Shown one piece after another: positions 17,600 to 26,945 of a stretch of 64,000 nt of DNA. Position 1 is the stretch's first letter. Every line of letters starts with the position of its first letter. Source of the stretch: Verrucomicrobiales bacterium (GTDB lineage: Bacteria > Verrucomicrobiota > Verrucomicrobiia > Verrucomicrobiales > DEV007); assembly GCA_029213065.1 (NCBI GenBank), contig JARGPH010000026.1:25880-89879 (forward strand), in the 5' to 3' direction. A program made the translations under genes and the position numbers. Under the pieces are notes generated by a model. It saw only the letters and a program-made list of their open reading frames with translations. It had not been told where the DNA came from and did no database searches.

Positions 17600-19651
17600 T
17601 CACTCGGCCACCACTTCGATCGTTTTCCTGGCGAGGATATTATTCAGTTGGTCCGTCACATAGCGAATCTCATACGTGCCGGCTTCCTCAGGCGCCTTGA
17701 GATCCTGATCTTGACCGTTCTTGGCATAGATGTAGGAAATAGAACTCCTGTTTTCGTCGTCCGGCCGCGCCACCGAGATGTAGTCCCCTTTAAAATTCGA
17801 GGCATCCCACTTCACGCGGAACGTCTCTCCCGCAGCCACTTTTTCCGGCACCTCGAGAAAACCGGCTTTCGCCGGAAGAATCGTGATCGGATGCGTCGCA
17901 AGGGTGAGACTGCGAACCTTCGTGACGAACCGAATTTCAGCCTCCCCGGGCGTTTCGGGTGCCTTCAAGCGGGTCGGAGACTTCTCATTGGAAGTGTAGA
18001 AATAGTTCTCATACGTCCCCTCAGGAGAACCCTTTGGAACGATTGTGATATAATAGAGTCTAAAAGCCGGTCCTTTCCAGTCAATCTCCACCGATTCGCC
18101 GGCTAGACAGGTTTCGGGAGCCGAAAGCGAAGCCGAAACTGGTCGGATGATGAGCGGAGCGGCAGCGAGCGTCTTTCCGTCCTGACCTTCCACGTAACGT
18201 ATTTCATAGTCATCCCCCGCGATCTCGTCGGCGAGCACCTTGACCTTGCCGTCTTTCGAATTTTTAGCGTAGGCATACGATTTGTAAGCGTTCGGAGGAG
18301 AATCGGCTTTCACCACCGTGATAAAATCTCCCTGATTCCCCGGCCCCTTCCAGGAGACTTCGATTTCCTCTCCTGCCTCGGCCGCTTCGGGACCGGAGAC
18401 CAGCACGTTGGCTTCGCTGATCGTGATTGGCGCACTGGCAAGAATTCTCGCGTCCTGGCCACTGATATATCGAATCTCCGCATCCCCTGCCTCGGGCAGA
18501 GCTCTCACCGAGGCAGGCTGTCCATTCCGCGTATAAGCATAAGATGTGTATTCACCGGCCTCCGCTCCTTTGGGAACAATCGTGACGTAGTCGCCTTTGT
18601 AATCGGGCCCCGTCCACTTCACTTCCACCTGAGATCCGGCAACGACCTCGGCGGGGCCTTCCACGCTCGCTTCCACAGGTGTCACTTCGATCGTCACTTT
18701 TCCGAGAACCTGCCCCTTCCCTCCCGTGATGTAGCGCACTTCATAATTTCCGGGATCGATTGGAGCACGTAAGGTCGTAGGCGAACCGCCACGGGTGTAG
18801 GCATAGTTCCCGTAACGATGAGATTCAGCGTCCGGTTCGATCACGGTGATATAGTCCCGCTTATTTCCGGGGCCTTCCCACTTCACTTCAAAATTCGAGC
18901 CGGCCGGAACAGACGCAGGTGCTTCAAGGGTTGCAGGATCCAGCTTTTCCTCCGGCATCGGTGCGGGTTGTCCGGCGGGAGCGACCGGTTCAGCAGCGGC
19001 TTCCACCGCCATCTCGAGAGCGTCGGTCAGAGTCCCGGCATCCTGCGCCTCGAGGAAGGCGCCACCGGTTTCGTCAGCGAGGCAGCGGAAACTGTCCGAT
19101 TCCTCTGCGGTCAGATCAAAAGCGACGATGTGGGCCCGAAACCCGATTCCATTTTTTGCGAGACGTGAGGCAAGCTCGCAGGGATCTCGGTCACAGGTTT
19201 CCAGTCCGTCACTGACCAGAATGACGTTGGCGGTCTCCTCTTCGTAGCGAAGAAAATTCGCAGCCTGCTCTACGGCATCCGTCAAAGGCGTCTTTCCTTT
19301 CGGAATGATGGAGTTCACGACTTCACTGAACGCGTTGCGGTCCACTTTTTGCGGTGTGATGAGCAACTCAATATCCTCGCAGTCCCCTTTCTGCCGATGC
19401 CCGTAAGCCATGAGTCCAAGCTCGATAGAGGGATCGAGCGACCCGAGAAGCTCCCCTATCGCTTCCCTGGCGATTTCGATTTTAGGCTTTCCGTCGATCT
19501 GACCCCACATCGACCCTGACGCATCAAGAATAATAATCGTCTTGCCTGAAGAGTCAGATGATTGAGCAAAAGAAGACGGCGTGAAGGCGGCGATTGCGAA
19601 TGCAGCAGCGGCCACGGCGAGGGCATTGAGCCGGGTGAATTGAAGTTTCAT
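17600..19651 (-). CDS. Secreted von Willebrand factor A protein with five beta-sandwich-like repeats
   Basis: 683 residues from the ATG at 19651; an ATG four codons earlier is less likely because the signal peptide (MKLQFTRLNALAV... to SSFAQ) begins at the inner one. The VWA domain (about 35-215) has a complete MIDAS start DASGSMWG (D43, S45, S47), KGKTPLTDAV and VSDGLETC, like metal-binding VWA domains. After a Pro/Ala linker come five repeats of about 90 residues, each reading roughly 'GP--V-AG--VEV-WKGPG--GDYITIVPKG------YAY------KAP---GDYEIRYV-G---LA--PI-I'. They look like immunoglobulin-type or carbohydrate-binding beta-sandwiches. Neighbouring genes give no clear partner. A surface or periplasmic adhesion or scaffold role is inferred. 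Confidence 0.88.
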   Translation of the reverse strand: MKLQFTRLNALAVAAAAFAIAAFTPSSFAQSSDSSGKTIIILDASGSMWGQIDGKPKIEIAREAIGELLGSLDPSIELGLMAYGHRQKGDCEDIELLITPQKVDRNAFSEVVNSIIPKGKTPLTDAVEQAANFLRYEEETANVILVSDGLETCDRDPCELASRLAKNGIGFRAHIVAFDLTAEESDSFRCLADETGGAFLEAQDAGTLTDALEMAVEAAAEPVAPAGQPAPMPEEKLDPATLEAPASVPAGSNFEVKWEGPGNKRDYITVIEPDAESHRYGNYAYTRGGSPTTLRAPIDPGNYEVRYITGGKGQVLGKVTIEVTPVEASVEGPAEVVAGSQVEVKWTGPDYKGDYVTIVPKGAEAGEYTSYAYTRNGQPASVRALPEAGDAEIRYISGQDARILASAPITISEANVLVSGPEAAEAGEEIEVSWKGPGNQGDFITVVKADSPPNAYKSYAYAKNSKDGKVKVLADEIAGDDYEIRYVEGQDGKTLAAAPLIIRPVSASLSAPETCLAGESVEIDWKGPAFRLYYITIVPKGSPEGTYENYFYTSNEKSPTRLKAPETPGEAEIRFVTKVRSLTLATHPITILPAKAGFLEVPEKVAAGETFRVKWDASNFKGDYISVARPDDENRSSISYIYAKNGQDQDLKAPEEAGTYEIRYVTDQLNNILARKTIEVVAE

Positions 19652-19790
19652 AGCGGTAAACAAGGGTTGTTCCGCACAGAGACGAACCGCCTCCCCGCTT
19701 TATGCGGAAAAACGCCAACAATTCAGCGAACGGAAATTTCCCGCCCTCACACGCATACACTCGGTGGCACCTGAAGCGGGAAACTGTCCG

Positions 19791-21341
19791 CTATTGGCTC
19801 ACCGCCCGGAGAATCCTCTGCCCCGTGTGAACGCGGCCGTATGCATCAGTCGCTTCGATCATCAGGAGGTGGGATCCCGGCTTCAGATCGGCCGGCAAAT
19901 TTGCTTTCCAGAGATGACCTGAAGGAACCGGCTCATTGAGATTCGCCTGCGGATCAGCTGCCATTTCCCGCTGACGCATCGACACGTAGTAGGGATCCGC
20001 CTCGAGCACCTTATCCATTTCGACCCACCCACCGCGGTCCTTGACCTTCAACTTCACGACGGACTTTTCCGAGCCGTTGAACAAATTTACATAAACGGGT
20101 GTTTTTTCCGATTGGCCGGAAGTCACCTCATCCGGCGCAAAAATCGTCATCTGGTAGTCGTCGGGGTGTCCCGATGCCTTGAAATCGAGGGTGTGCTTTG
20201 CACCATCAAAAGTGATGATGGAATACCCGTTTGGTGCACCGTCCCGCATCGTCGCGTGCGGGACCCCGACCTCGTTCTTACGCCCTTTCCACCACGAACC
20301 TGACACCGTCACATTCACGATGTGATGATGAGGCTTCTCACCCTGCCACCCGTCTCTTTCATCAATATAGAGATGAGCATGCCAATGGGTATGACCCGAA
20401 ATCGACATCGTGTAAGGACGGTTCTCAATAAGTCGATACAGCTCGGCCCGATTCCCCACATTTATCAGCGGAATGTGCATCATGAGGCAGACGAGCTTTT
20501 CCTCCGGCACGAGGGCGAGGTCATTCTTCACGAACTCAATCTGATCGGCGTCAAGCCCGCCCGTGTAGGTCTTCTTCTCTTTCCCGGGATGAAGCCCCCA
20601 GTCCACGTCATCGAGGACGATGAAATGGACAGCACCATAGTCAAAGCTGTAATACTGCGGCCCGAAGTAGCGGTGAAACGTCTCGTCTGATTCCGAATCC
20701 GCCTCAGCTTCAAAATTCAGATCATGATTCCCGATCACGTTGTACCAGGGAATCCCGACCAGCGCGATGTTCGCATTCGACGGTTCGAGGAGACTCAAGT
20801 TATCAAACATGATATCACCCAGGGTCACCCCGAACTTCGCCTCTGTTCCGACCAGTTCCGTGAGGACATCATGAGCAATGTAGTCCACCTGATCCTGGTT
20901 TCGCGGCTGCGGGTCCCCGAAAAAGATCGCCTGAAATTTTTCCGGCTCGTCGGCCACTTTCACTAGCGGAAAATCGATCGACTCCGGCAGCGGTCCTGTC
21001 GGAGCCACCCCGGCGTAGCGAGTGTCAGTCGCGGATCCCGCCGGCTTGTGGATGTAGTAGAACTGTGGCAGCTGCACCTCATTCACCGGAGTCGCGTAGC
21101 CCTGAGGCTTAATCACGAAGAAAATCGTGTCGTCATCATGATCCAGAGTCCAGCGCCCTTCCGCATCTGTCTGCACGACCTCTCTCCGGTTCGAAACCCC
21201 GACTCCGGCCAGCCCCGGTTCGCCGGCATCCCGGGCTCCGTTCCCGTTGAGATCTTCGAAAACAGTTCCCGTCGCCGAATACCCCGCAAGCGGAGCTAAA
21301 GAGACAGACATGAGCAGTGCAGCGGACAAGTGGGCTTTCAT
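19791..21341 (-). CDS. Secreted calcineurin-like metallophosphoesterase with SdrD-B-like N-domain
   Basis: 516 residues from the ATG at 21341 (a signal peptide starts there; the frame is open to 21398). After the signal comes a Cna/SdrD-B-like domain with the calcium-loop text FEDLNGNGARDAGEPGLAGV. The metallophosphatase core has FGDPQPR, TLGDIMFD, VIGNHDLN, MMHIPL and SGHTHWHAH, the expected metal-ligand set, although the first motif reads D-x-Q rather than D-x-H. A C-terminal domain ends the protein (DLKPGSHLLMIEATDAYGR). This order matches the calcineurin-like phosphoesterase C-terminal family common in marine Bacteroidetes and Verrucomicrobia. The substrate is unknown: a phospho-sugar, phosphodiester or nucleotide outside the cytoplasm. 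It lies on the same strand as the VWA gene but 139 bases away. Confidence 0.88.
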   Translation of the reverse strand: MKAHLSAALLMSVSLAPLAGYSATGTVFEDLNGNGARDAGEPGLAGVGVSNRREVVQTDAEGRWTLDHDDDTIFFVIKPQGYATPVNEVQLPQFYYIHKPAGSATDTRYAGVAPTGPLPESIDFPLVKVADEPEKFQAIFFGDPQPRNQDQVDYIAHDVLTELVGTEAKFGVTLGDIMFDNLSLLEPSNANIALVGIPWYNVIGNHDLNFEAEADSESDETFHRYFGPQYYSFDYGAVHFIVLDDVDWGLHPGKEKKTYTGGLDADQIEFVKNDLALVPEEKLVCLMMHIPLINVGNRAELYRLIENRPYTMSISGHTHWHAHLYIDERDGWQGEKPHHHIVNVTVSGSWWKGRKNEVGVPHATMRDGAPNGYSIITFDGAKHTLDFKASGHPDDYQMTIFAPDEVTSGQSEKTPVYVNLFNGSEKSVVKLKVKDRGGWVEMDKVLEADPYYVSMRQREMAADPQANLNEPVPSGHLWKANLPADLKPGSHLLMIEATDAYGRVHTGQRILRAVSQ

Positions 21342-21558
21342 AAACAGGCTTACATGCTCAGTGAACAGGCATAGCAGGGAAATCAAAAAATCTGCCACAT
21401 TCGAGTGCCCCTCATTGCCCGCGGAAGTTTACTACTAATTGTGTGTAAGGGGTGTATGAGCCGCATTCACTCCTGCCTCAAAAGCCGCTCGCGGTTCCCC
21501 ACAAAAAAATCCCCATTTTTCGGTGGACCACCCTTCCCGCTGTCGTAACGAAGAGTAT

Positions 21559-22404
21559 ATGACTCTTGGAAACTTTGACCTCTCGCAGCTGGATCTTGAG
21601 AAAATATTCGTGACCTATGCCATCCCGTGGGGAACAAAAGTGATTTTAGCGATCCTTGTGTATCTGATAGGAAGCTTCATCGCAAGATGGCTCCTCCGAT
21701 TGATTGAAAAAGGGTTGGGACGCTCACGGCTCGACGGGATGCTCGTAAATTTCGTGTCGAACATTCTCCGGTGGGTTTTTACACTGCTGGTCATCATTGT
21801 CGCGCTGGAACAGCTCGGAATTCCAACGACTTCGCTGATCACCCTGCTCGGTGCCGCGGGATTGGCGGTGGGCCTGGCGCTGAAGGACTCACTCCAGAAT
21901 TTTGCCTCGGGTGTGCTTCTGATTCTCTTCCGCCCTTTCCGGACCGGTGACTTCATCGAGGCGGGCGGAAAAGAAGGTGTCGTTGAGGAAATCAGGATTT
22001 TCAGCACGCAACTTCGGACTCCCGACAATCGGGAAGTGACGCTGCCTAATGGAGAAGTCTACAGCAATGCGATCATCAACTACACCGCGAAAGACCAGCG
22101 GAGAATCGATCTCGTCATTGGAATCGGATACGACGACGACCTCCGCAAGGCGAAGGAGGTCCTCGAGGGAATTCTCGCGGAGGAGGAACGGGTTTTAAAA
22201 GATCCCGCAGCCCTCGTGGCAGTTGGAGAGCTGGGAGCCTCCAGTGTCGATATCCTCGTGAGACCCTGGGTAAAAACGCCTGACTATTTTGCGACGAAGT
22301 GTGCCCTCACTGAGAAAATCAAGTTGGGGCTCGATGCTGCTGAGATTTCGTTTCCGTATCCTCAAATGGATGTCCATCTCGACGGTGGTGGCGGCGAGGC
22401 GTGA
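21559..22404 (+). CDS. Small-conductance mechanosensitive channel (MscS family)
   Basis: 281 residues from the ATG at 21559; a GTG 36 bases earlier is possible but adds a polar tail. Three membrane helices are at about 25-45, 65-85 and 92-120. The pore helix has the MscS Gly/Ala pattern AAGLAVGLALKDSLQNFASG followed by LFRPFRTGDFIE. The beta domain has TPDNREVTLPNGEVYSNAIINYT and the cytoplasmic alpha/beta domain ends near residue 275. Length and layout match the short MscS of E. coli. It should act as an inner-membrane tension-gated channel that protects against hypo-osmotic shock. It converges on the holB gene, with stops 30 bases apart. Confidence 0.93.
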   Translation: MTLGNFDLSQLDLEKIFVTYAIPWGTKVILAILVYLIGSFIARWLLRLIEKGLGRSRLDGMLVNFVSNILRWVFTLLVIIVALEQLGIPTTSLITLLGAAGLAVGLALKDSLQNFASGVLLILFRPFRTGDFIEAGGKEGVVEEIRIFSTQLRTPDNREVTLPNGEVYSNAIINYTAKDQRRIDLVIGIGYDDDLRKAKEVLEGILAEEERVLKDPAALVAVGELGASSVDILVRPWVKTPDYFATKCALTEKIKLGLDAAEISFPYPQMDVHLDGGGGEA

Positions 22405-22434
22405 GGCTCTTGGTCCAACATCCAACATCCCCAG

Positions 22435-23436
22435 TCACGCGAAGGCGCGAATGAACCCGACCTCGAGAGCGAGGGCCTCGAAGACGTTGGTGCTGAGATT
22501 GGAACGGAGCTCTTCGACGGCGTTGATGCGCTCGGTGAGCTGATCGATTGAGTAGTTCGCAGCGAGTTTTCCGGTCGCATCGGAGTAGGCAGGCAGATCG
22601 AGGCTCTGAGTCGCCTGTTCGCCATTTGGCAGGGCGTGGAGACGCAGGGCGTCGCCAAACCACATCACGAGATATTCAATGAGGCGGTTACGGCTTTCGA
22701 GATACTCGGCCTCGGTAATCGCTTTAAAATACTCCTCTCTCCGCTTGAGATAATCACCTTCGGTGGTCTGACGATACATCGCGGCCTCAGCCTTTTGCTC
22801 GTCTTCGAAATGCTTCGCGATGAGAGCTTTCTCCTCTTTGAGGATACCTGAGAAACGAGCCATCAAGCCGAGGGCTCCGGAAACGCCGCCCTTACCGGAA
22901 AGGGTGTGCTTCCTCAGTGACTCTAGAAATGCTGCCGTGGTATCGCTCACTTTGGCGGGGCCTGAATGCCCAGTCAGGGCGACGCGGATACAGCGGGACA
23001 AAATCGTATCAAGGAGCATCTCGGGGCGACTCGTGAGGAGAAGAAGCCGACTCGAGGCCGGTGGTTCTTCGAGCGTTTTGAGAAAAGCATTCTCGGCCTC
23101 CTGCCCCATGCAATCGGCATCTTTGATCACCGCAAACTTGGTTACGCCCTCCGGGGCCGCCATCTGGAGGGTGTGCTCGATCGCCCGGATCGCCTCGACT
23201 TTGATCCGCCGGGATTTAGATTCGGGTCCTATCACGGCAGTGGTGCTCGATCTAAACTCATTCAACGAGGTCGCGGGAACGCCATTGGCGGGCGGGTTTG
23301 CCATTTCCATCATCCGCATCGCGAGCGCTTCCTTCCCGCTCCCGGGAGGGCCGATGATGAGGTAGGCATGCGCGAACCTGGAGTTGGCATGCGCCTGCTC
23401 CATCAATCCGAGGGCTTTGTCGTAGGAAAAACTCAT
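22435..23436 (-). CDS. holB: DNA polymerase III delta-prime subunit
   Basis: 333 residues. The clamp-loader AAA+ N-domain has HAYLIIGPPGSGKE (Walker A), KFAVIKDADCMGQEAENAFLKTLEEPP (the delta-prime/gamma Walker B and following helix) and ILSRCIRV (SRC arginine-finger motif). The zinc-binding Cys set of gamma/tau is not seen, which points to delta-prime. The start overlaps the tmk stop by four bases (ATGA), a common tmk-holB arrangement, so the two genes are very likely co-translated. It acts in the cytoplasmic clamp-loader complex that loads the beta sliding clamp. Confidence 0.88.
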   Translation of the reverse strand: MSFSYDKALGLMEQAHANSRFAHAYLIIGPPGSGKEALAMRMMEMANPPANGVPATSLNEFRSSTTAVIGPESKSRRIKVEAIRAIEHTLQMAAPEGVTKFAVIKDADCMGQEAENAFLKTLEEPPASSRLLLLTSRPEMLLDTILSRCIRVALTGHSGPAKVSDTTAAFLESLRKHTLSGKGGVSGALGLMARFSGILKEEKALIAKHFEDEQKAEAAMYRQTTEGDYLKRREEYFKAITEAEYLESRNRLIEYLVMWFGDALRLHALPNGEQATQSLDLPAYSDATGKLAANYSIDQLTERINAVEELRSNLSTNVFEALALEVGFIRAFA

Positions 23437-24098
23437 TTCGTAGCGTCAAAGTCGGGGAACTTCGTTTCAAAGACTTCCCGGATCTGTGCGGCGACCCCTT
23501 CGATGGAATCCGAAGCGTCGATCACGGAAATGCGCTCCGGTTCGGAGGCCGCAAGATCGAGATACCCTTGTCGCACTTTCTCGAAAAAGGCAATCGGCTG
23601 GGACTCCATGCGATCAGGCTTGTCGCCGGTCGCAGCGACGGCACGTGTGTGCCCGGTCGCGGCATCAAGGTCGAGAAGAATGGTGAGATCCGGCATCGTA
23701 TCGCCGACGGCAAAGGCGTTGATCTGCTGGACGGATTCGATATTGAGCCCGCGGCCGCCGCCCTGGTAAACAGTCGTCGAATCGAGGAATCGGTCAGCAA
23801 TGACCCAGGTCCCCCGCTCCAGTGCCGGAGTTATCACTTCGCGGACCAGTTGAGCACGGCTCGCGGCGAAGAGTAAGAGCTCACTTTCATCAGTAAGTTG
23901 GCTACCGGCGTCATCGTGCTGAAGTAAATCGCGAATGCGTTCCCCCACAGCGGTCCCGCCGGGCTCGCGGGTTTGAATCGTCTCAAACCCCCGATCCGTT
24001 AGCATTTCCACGAATCTTTTGATTTGAGTAGACTTCCCACAACCTTCAGATCCCTCGAATGTGATAAATTTACCGCGTTGCATCAGAGATGGTTGCAT
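23433..24098 (-). CDS. tmk: Thymidylate kinase
   Basis: 221 residues; it converts dTMP to dTDP with ATP in the cytoplasm. The P-loop is FEGSEGCGKST, followed by TREPGGT, the ADRFLDST motif (DR-x), and YQGGGRGL; these are the standard motifs of bacterial Tmk. A second ATG five codons in (24083) is an alternative start that would put the P-loop at the usual distance from the N-terminus. The gene is upstream of and overlaps holB, and is divergent from hisI. Confidence 0.94.
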   Translation of the reverse strand: MQPSLMQRGKFITFEGSEGCGKSTQIKRFVEMLTDRGFETIQTREPGGTAVGERIRDLLQHDDAGSQLTDESELLLFAASRAQLVREVITPALERGTWVIADRFLDSTTVYQGGGRGLNIESVQQINAFAVGDTMPDLTILLDLDAATGHTRAVAATGDKPDRMESQPIAFFEKVRQGYLDLAASEPERISVIDASDSIEGVAAQIREVFETKFPDFDATK

Positions 24099-24169
24099 CT
24101 ATGAATGGCATAACGAAGAATGTCTAACCGAAAACACTTCGATAACCGATCTTTTCATCCACCTAACTT

Positions 24170-24622
24170 ATGTCTACTTCAACAGAAATCACCTTTGGAA
24201 ACCGTGACGACCGCAAAGCGGTGGAGATCGGCCATACTTTTTCCCCTAAATACGACAGCGACGGCCTCATCGTTGCGATCGCTCAGGACGCCGACACGAA
24301 CGAAGTTCTCATGGTCGCCTACATGAACGAGACCTCTCTCAAACAGACAATCGAGATTGGTGAAGCGGTTTACTTTTCACGCAGTCGTCAGCAACTCTGG
24401 CACAAAGGGGCAACCTCCGGTCACACCCAGACAGTCGAGTCCATTCTCACTGACTGCGATCAGGACGCGCTCGTGCTCAAGGTACGCCAACATGGCCCCG
24501 GTTGCTGCCACGCAGGATATAGAAGTTGCTTCTATAGAAATATACAGGGCGCCGGTGACCCTGTAGCCTTGGGGCAGGAAATTGAGGAACAGTCCTACAA
24601 TCCTGACGAGGTTTACAAGTAA
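24170..24622 (+). CDS. hisI: Phosphoribosyl-AMP cyclohydrolase
   Basis: 150 residues, single-domain HisI without the HisE pyrophosphohydrolase part. It opens the purine ring of phosphoribosyl-AMP in histidine biosynthesis. Motifs: LMVAYMNETSL, VYFSRSRQQLWHKGATSGHTQ, DCDQDALVLKV (metal-binding Asp set) and GPGCCHAGYRSCFYR (zinc-binding Cys pair). Other his genes are not adjacent, so the pathway is scattered or encoded elsewhere. It is divergent from tmk across 71 bases. Confidence 0.96.
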   Translation: MSTSTEITFGNRDDRKAVEIGHTFSPKYDSDGLIVAIAQDADTNEVLMVAYMNETSLKQTIEIGEAVYFSRSRQQLWHKGATSGHTQTVESILTDCDQDALVLKVRQHGPGCCHAGYRSCFYRNIQGAGDPVALGQEIEEQSYNPDEVYK

Positions 24623-24626
24623 GCCC

Positions 24627-24639
24627 TTTTACTGTAAAA
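24627..24639. promoter_or_regulatory. Palindromic motif TTTTACTGTAAAA upstream of the aldolase/dehydrogenase
   Basis: A perfect 13-base palindrome just after the hisI stop and 48 bases before the next ATG. It contains the reverse complement of TTTTACAGTAA, which occurs twice at 51423-51451 in front of the DUF1549/DUF1501 pair. Operator function is inferred from position and recurrence. Confidence 0.4.
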
Positions 24640-24686
24640 CCCGTCCCGCACAGCAAAACCCCCGAACTTTTTTTTCCGATCCCACC

Positions 24687-26660
24687 ATGAAATCTCTCTG
24701 GAACAACAGCGAAGCCCGCAAATACAAAGGCGACTTAGGAAAGCGCGTCTACACGTCACGCCTTCTCGGTGCCAATCCTGAACTGGTTCTTCACGGTGGC
24801 GGAAATACTTCCGTAAAAGTGACGGAGAAAGATTTCTTCGGGGACTCCACCGAGGTGCTGTATGTGAAAGGTTCCGGTTGGGATCTCGGCACGATCGAAG
24901 CAGAGGGGTTTGCCCCCGTGCGGATGGACGCACTGCTCAAGCTTTCCAAACTCGACACGCTCAGTGATGCCGAGATGGTGAAGCAGCAACGCGCCGCGAT
25001 GTTGAACCCTTCCGCTCCGAACGCGAGCATCGAGGCGATTCTCCACGCGGTGATTCCCCAGAAGTTTGTCGATCACACCCACGCGAACGCGGTTGTCGCC
25101 CTGACAAACCACAAAGGTGGACGCCAGACGATTGAAGAAGTCTATGGCGACCGCGTCGTCGTGATCCCCTACGTCATGCCGGGATTCGATCTCGCGAAAG
25201 CGGTCGTGAAGGCGCTCGAGAACGTCGATCCTTTCAAACTGGAAGGTATTATCCTGATGAATCACGGCATCTTCACGATGCACGATGATCCCCGTGAGAG
25301 CTACGAGCTCATGATCAAGCTCGTAACCGAAGCCGAGATTCACCTTTCAACAAAGCTCGGCAAGAGCTTCGCCTACCCCACTGCCAAGGCGGAGGAGGAT
25401 CTTCTTGAACTCTCCTCAATCCGGAAGCAGGTCTCGGATCTTCGCGGCACCGCCGTGATCGCGACACTCGATCAGTCCCCTGAAGCGGCCGGTTTCGCGA
25501 GTCGCCCCGATGTTGCCAAACTCGCGACACGCGGCCCACTCACTCCCGATCACACGATCCGCACGAAGCGTGTTCCCGTCGTCATCGGAAAGGACTCGAA
25601 CAAATCGATCTCTAAATTTGCAGCCGACTACACCAAGTATTTCGACAAATACAACAAGGGAGAAACGATCCTTCCCGCCGATCCCCGCTGGGCGGTCTGG
25701 CAGGAAAAAGGAGTGATCAGCTTTGGCGCGACCGAGAAGGAAGCCGGGGTGCTGTCAGATATCTCCAATCACACCTGGCACACCATTCAGCAGGCTGAGG
25801 CCGCTTTCGACGGAGGCTGGAAAGCACTCCCTGCCGGAAAACTTTTCGAAATCGAATACTGGGAACTCGAACAGGCCAAGCTCGCCAAAGGTGGAAGTGC
25901 TCCGCGTCATCAGGGAAAAGTGGCGATCGTGACAGGCTCCGCTGCCGGGATCGGATTTGCCTGCGCGGCCTCCCTCGCTGAACAGGGAGCGAAGGTGATC
26001 GGTATCGATCTCAGCCCCGAAATCGAAGCGCAAATGGAGAGCATCGGCGGAATCGGTATCGTTGCGAACCTGACTCAGGATGACAAAGTCATCGCCGCAG
26101 TTGAGCGGGCCGTTCGAGAGTTCGGCGGTATCGACATCGTTGTGAGCAATGCCGGTATTTTCACCGCAGGTGCCTACCTCGAGAATCTTGAGGAGAAAAA
26201 CTGGGACCTTTCCATGGCCGTGAATCTCACGAGCCACCAGAAGCTTCTCAAATACACGATCCCCTTCCTCAAAAACGGAATCGATCCCGCAATCGTCCTC
26301 GTTGGTTCGCGAAATGTGAATGCTCCGGGTGCCGGTGCCGCGAGTTACTCATGCGCGAAGGCAGGACTTACTCAGCTTTGCCGCGTCGCCGCTCTCGAGC
26401 TCGCGCCTTTCGGGGTGCGTTGCAACATCATCCACCCGGACGCGGTGTTCGATACGAAGCTCTGGACTGAAGAGAACCTGAAGCGTTCCGCAGAGCGCTA
26501 CAACATGACGGTTGAGGAATACAAGACCCGCAACCTTCTCAAAACCGAGATCAAATCGAAAGACGTCGGTGACATGGTCGCCGCGATGTCGAGCCCCCTC
26601 TTCGGCAAAACCACCGGAGCACAGGTTCCGGTTGACGGTGGCAACGATCGAGTGATCTAA
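24687..26660 (+). CDS. Bifunctional class II aldolase / short-chain dehydrogenase (RhaD-like fusion)
   Basis: 657 residues from the ATG at 24687; the frame is open upstream into hisI, but the added residues are unrelated and KSLWNNSEA is the usual N-terminus. Class II aldolase half (about 1-420): ELVLHGGGNTSVK, FVDHTHANAV (zinc His pair) and LMNHGIFTMHDD. Dehydrogenase half (about 420-657): KVAIVTGSAAGIGFACA (TGxxxGIG cofactor loop), SNAG and YSCAKAG (Y-x-x-x-K). This fusion family includes enzymes that cleave rhamnulose-1-phosphate or related sugar phosphates and oxidise the lactaldehyde; the exact sugar cannot be read from the sequence. A palindromic motif in its upstream region recurs elsewhere in the window. 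Confidence 0.9.
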   Translation: MKSLWNNSEARKYKGDLGKRVYTSRLLGANPELVLHGGGNTSVKVTEKDFFGDSTEVLYVKGSGWDLGTIEAEGFAPVRMDALLKLSKLDTLSDAEMVKQQRAAMLNPSAPNASIEAILHAVIPQKFVDHTHANAVVALTNHKGGRQTIEEVYGDRVVVIPYVMPGFDLAKAVVKALENVDPFKLEGIILMNHGIFTMHDDPRESYELMIKLVTEAEIHLSTKLGKSFAYPTAKAEEDLLELSSIRKQVSDLRGTAVIATLDQSPEAAGFASRPDVAKLATRGPLTPDHTIRTKRVPVVIGKDSNKSISKFAADYTKYFDKYNKGETILPADPRWAVWQEKGVISFGATEKEAGVLSDISNHTWHTIQQAEAAFDGGWKALPAGKLFEIEYWELEQAKLAKGGSAPRHQGKVAIVTGSAAGIGFACAASLAEQGAKVIGIDLSPEIEAQMESIGGIGIVANLTQDDKVIAAVERAVREFGGIDIVVSNAGIFTAGAYLENLEEKNWDLSMAVNLTSHQKLLKYTIPFLKNGIDPAIVLVGSRNVNAPGAGAASYSCAKAGLTQLCRVAALELAPFGVRCNIIHPDAVFDTKLWTEENLKRSAERYNMTVEEYKTRNLLKTEIKSKDVGDMVAAMSSPLFGKTTGAQVPVDGGNDRVI

Positions 26661-26945
26661 CAACGGGTTTTCCCCGACTAAGCCGGTGGTTCGCCACCGG
26701 CAATCACATCAACGGTAGATGCGCCTCTACCGGCGGGCAGATCGCCCGGATCTCCGACGGTATCCTCTTCGAAGGCCGCCGTGATAGCAGAACACCGTCG
26801 GCTATGCCTTTTGGCACAAGGCATCTACCTGGAAACGGAGACAGCCGAAAGAAGCGGAAGAACCCAATCGTATTTTGCGAGAGCTAATACTAAGGTTGGC
26901 CATGGCTTGAACGTGATTTAAGCTTAGCGCCCCCCGCCACATTTT
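26661..26945. other. Intergenic region with stacked hairpins
   Basis: 285 bases. After the aldolase stop come three perfect small hairpins in tandem: GCCGGTGG-TTCG-CCACCGGC at 26682-26701, CGGTAGA/TCTACCG at 26713-26732 and CGGGC/GCCCG at 26734-26748. The first has a UUCG loop and 8 bp stem. No T tract follows, so this is either a factor-dependent 3' end or an intergenic repeat element. The PBP1A promoter should lie in the last ~80 bases; I see no clear -35/-10 pair. Confidence 0.5.
26682..26701 (+). terminator. UUCG-loop hairpin after the aldolase gene
   Basis: Eight-base-pair stem GCCGGTGG/CCACCGGC with a TTCG loop, 21 bases past the stop codon. Strong as RNA structure; it lacks a following T run. 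Confidence 0.45.

Noticed and set aside
24582..24686. An N-terminal extension of the aldolase/dehydrogenase
   Set aside because: It overlaps the hisI 3' end and does not match the family. The ATG at 24687 gives the normal N-terminus.
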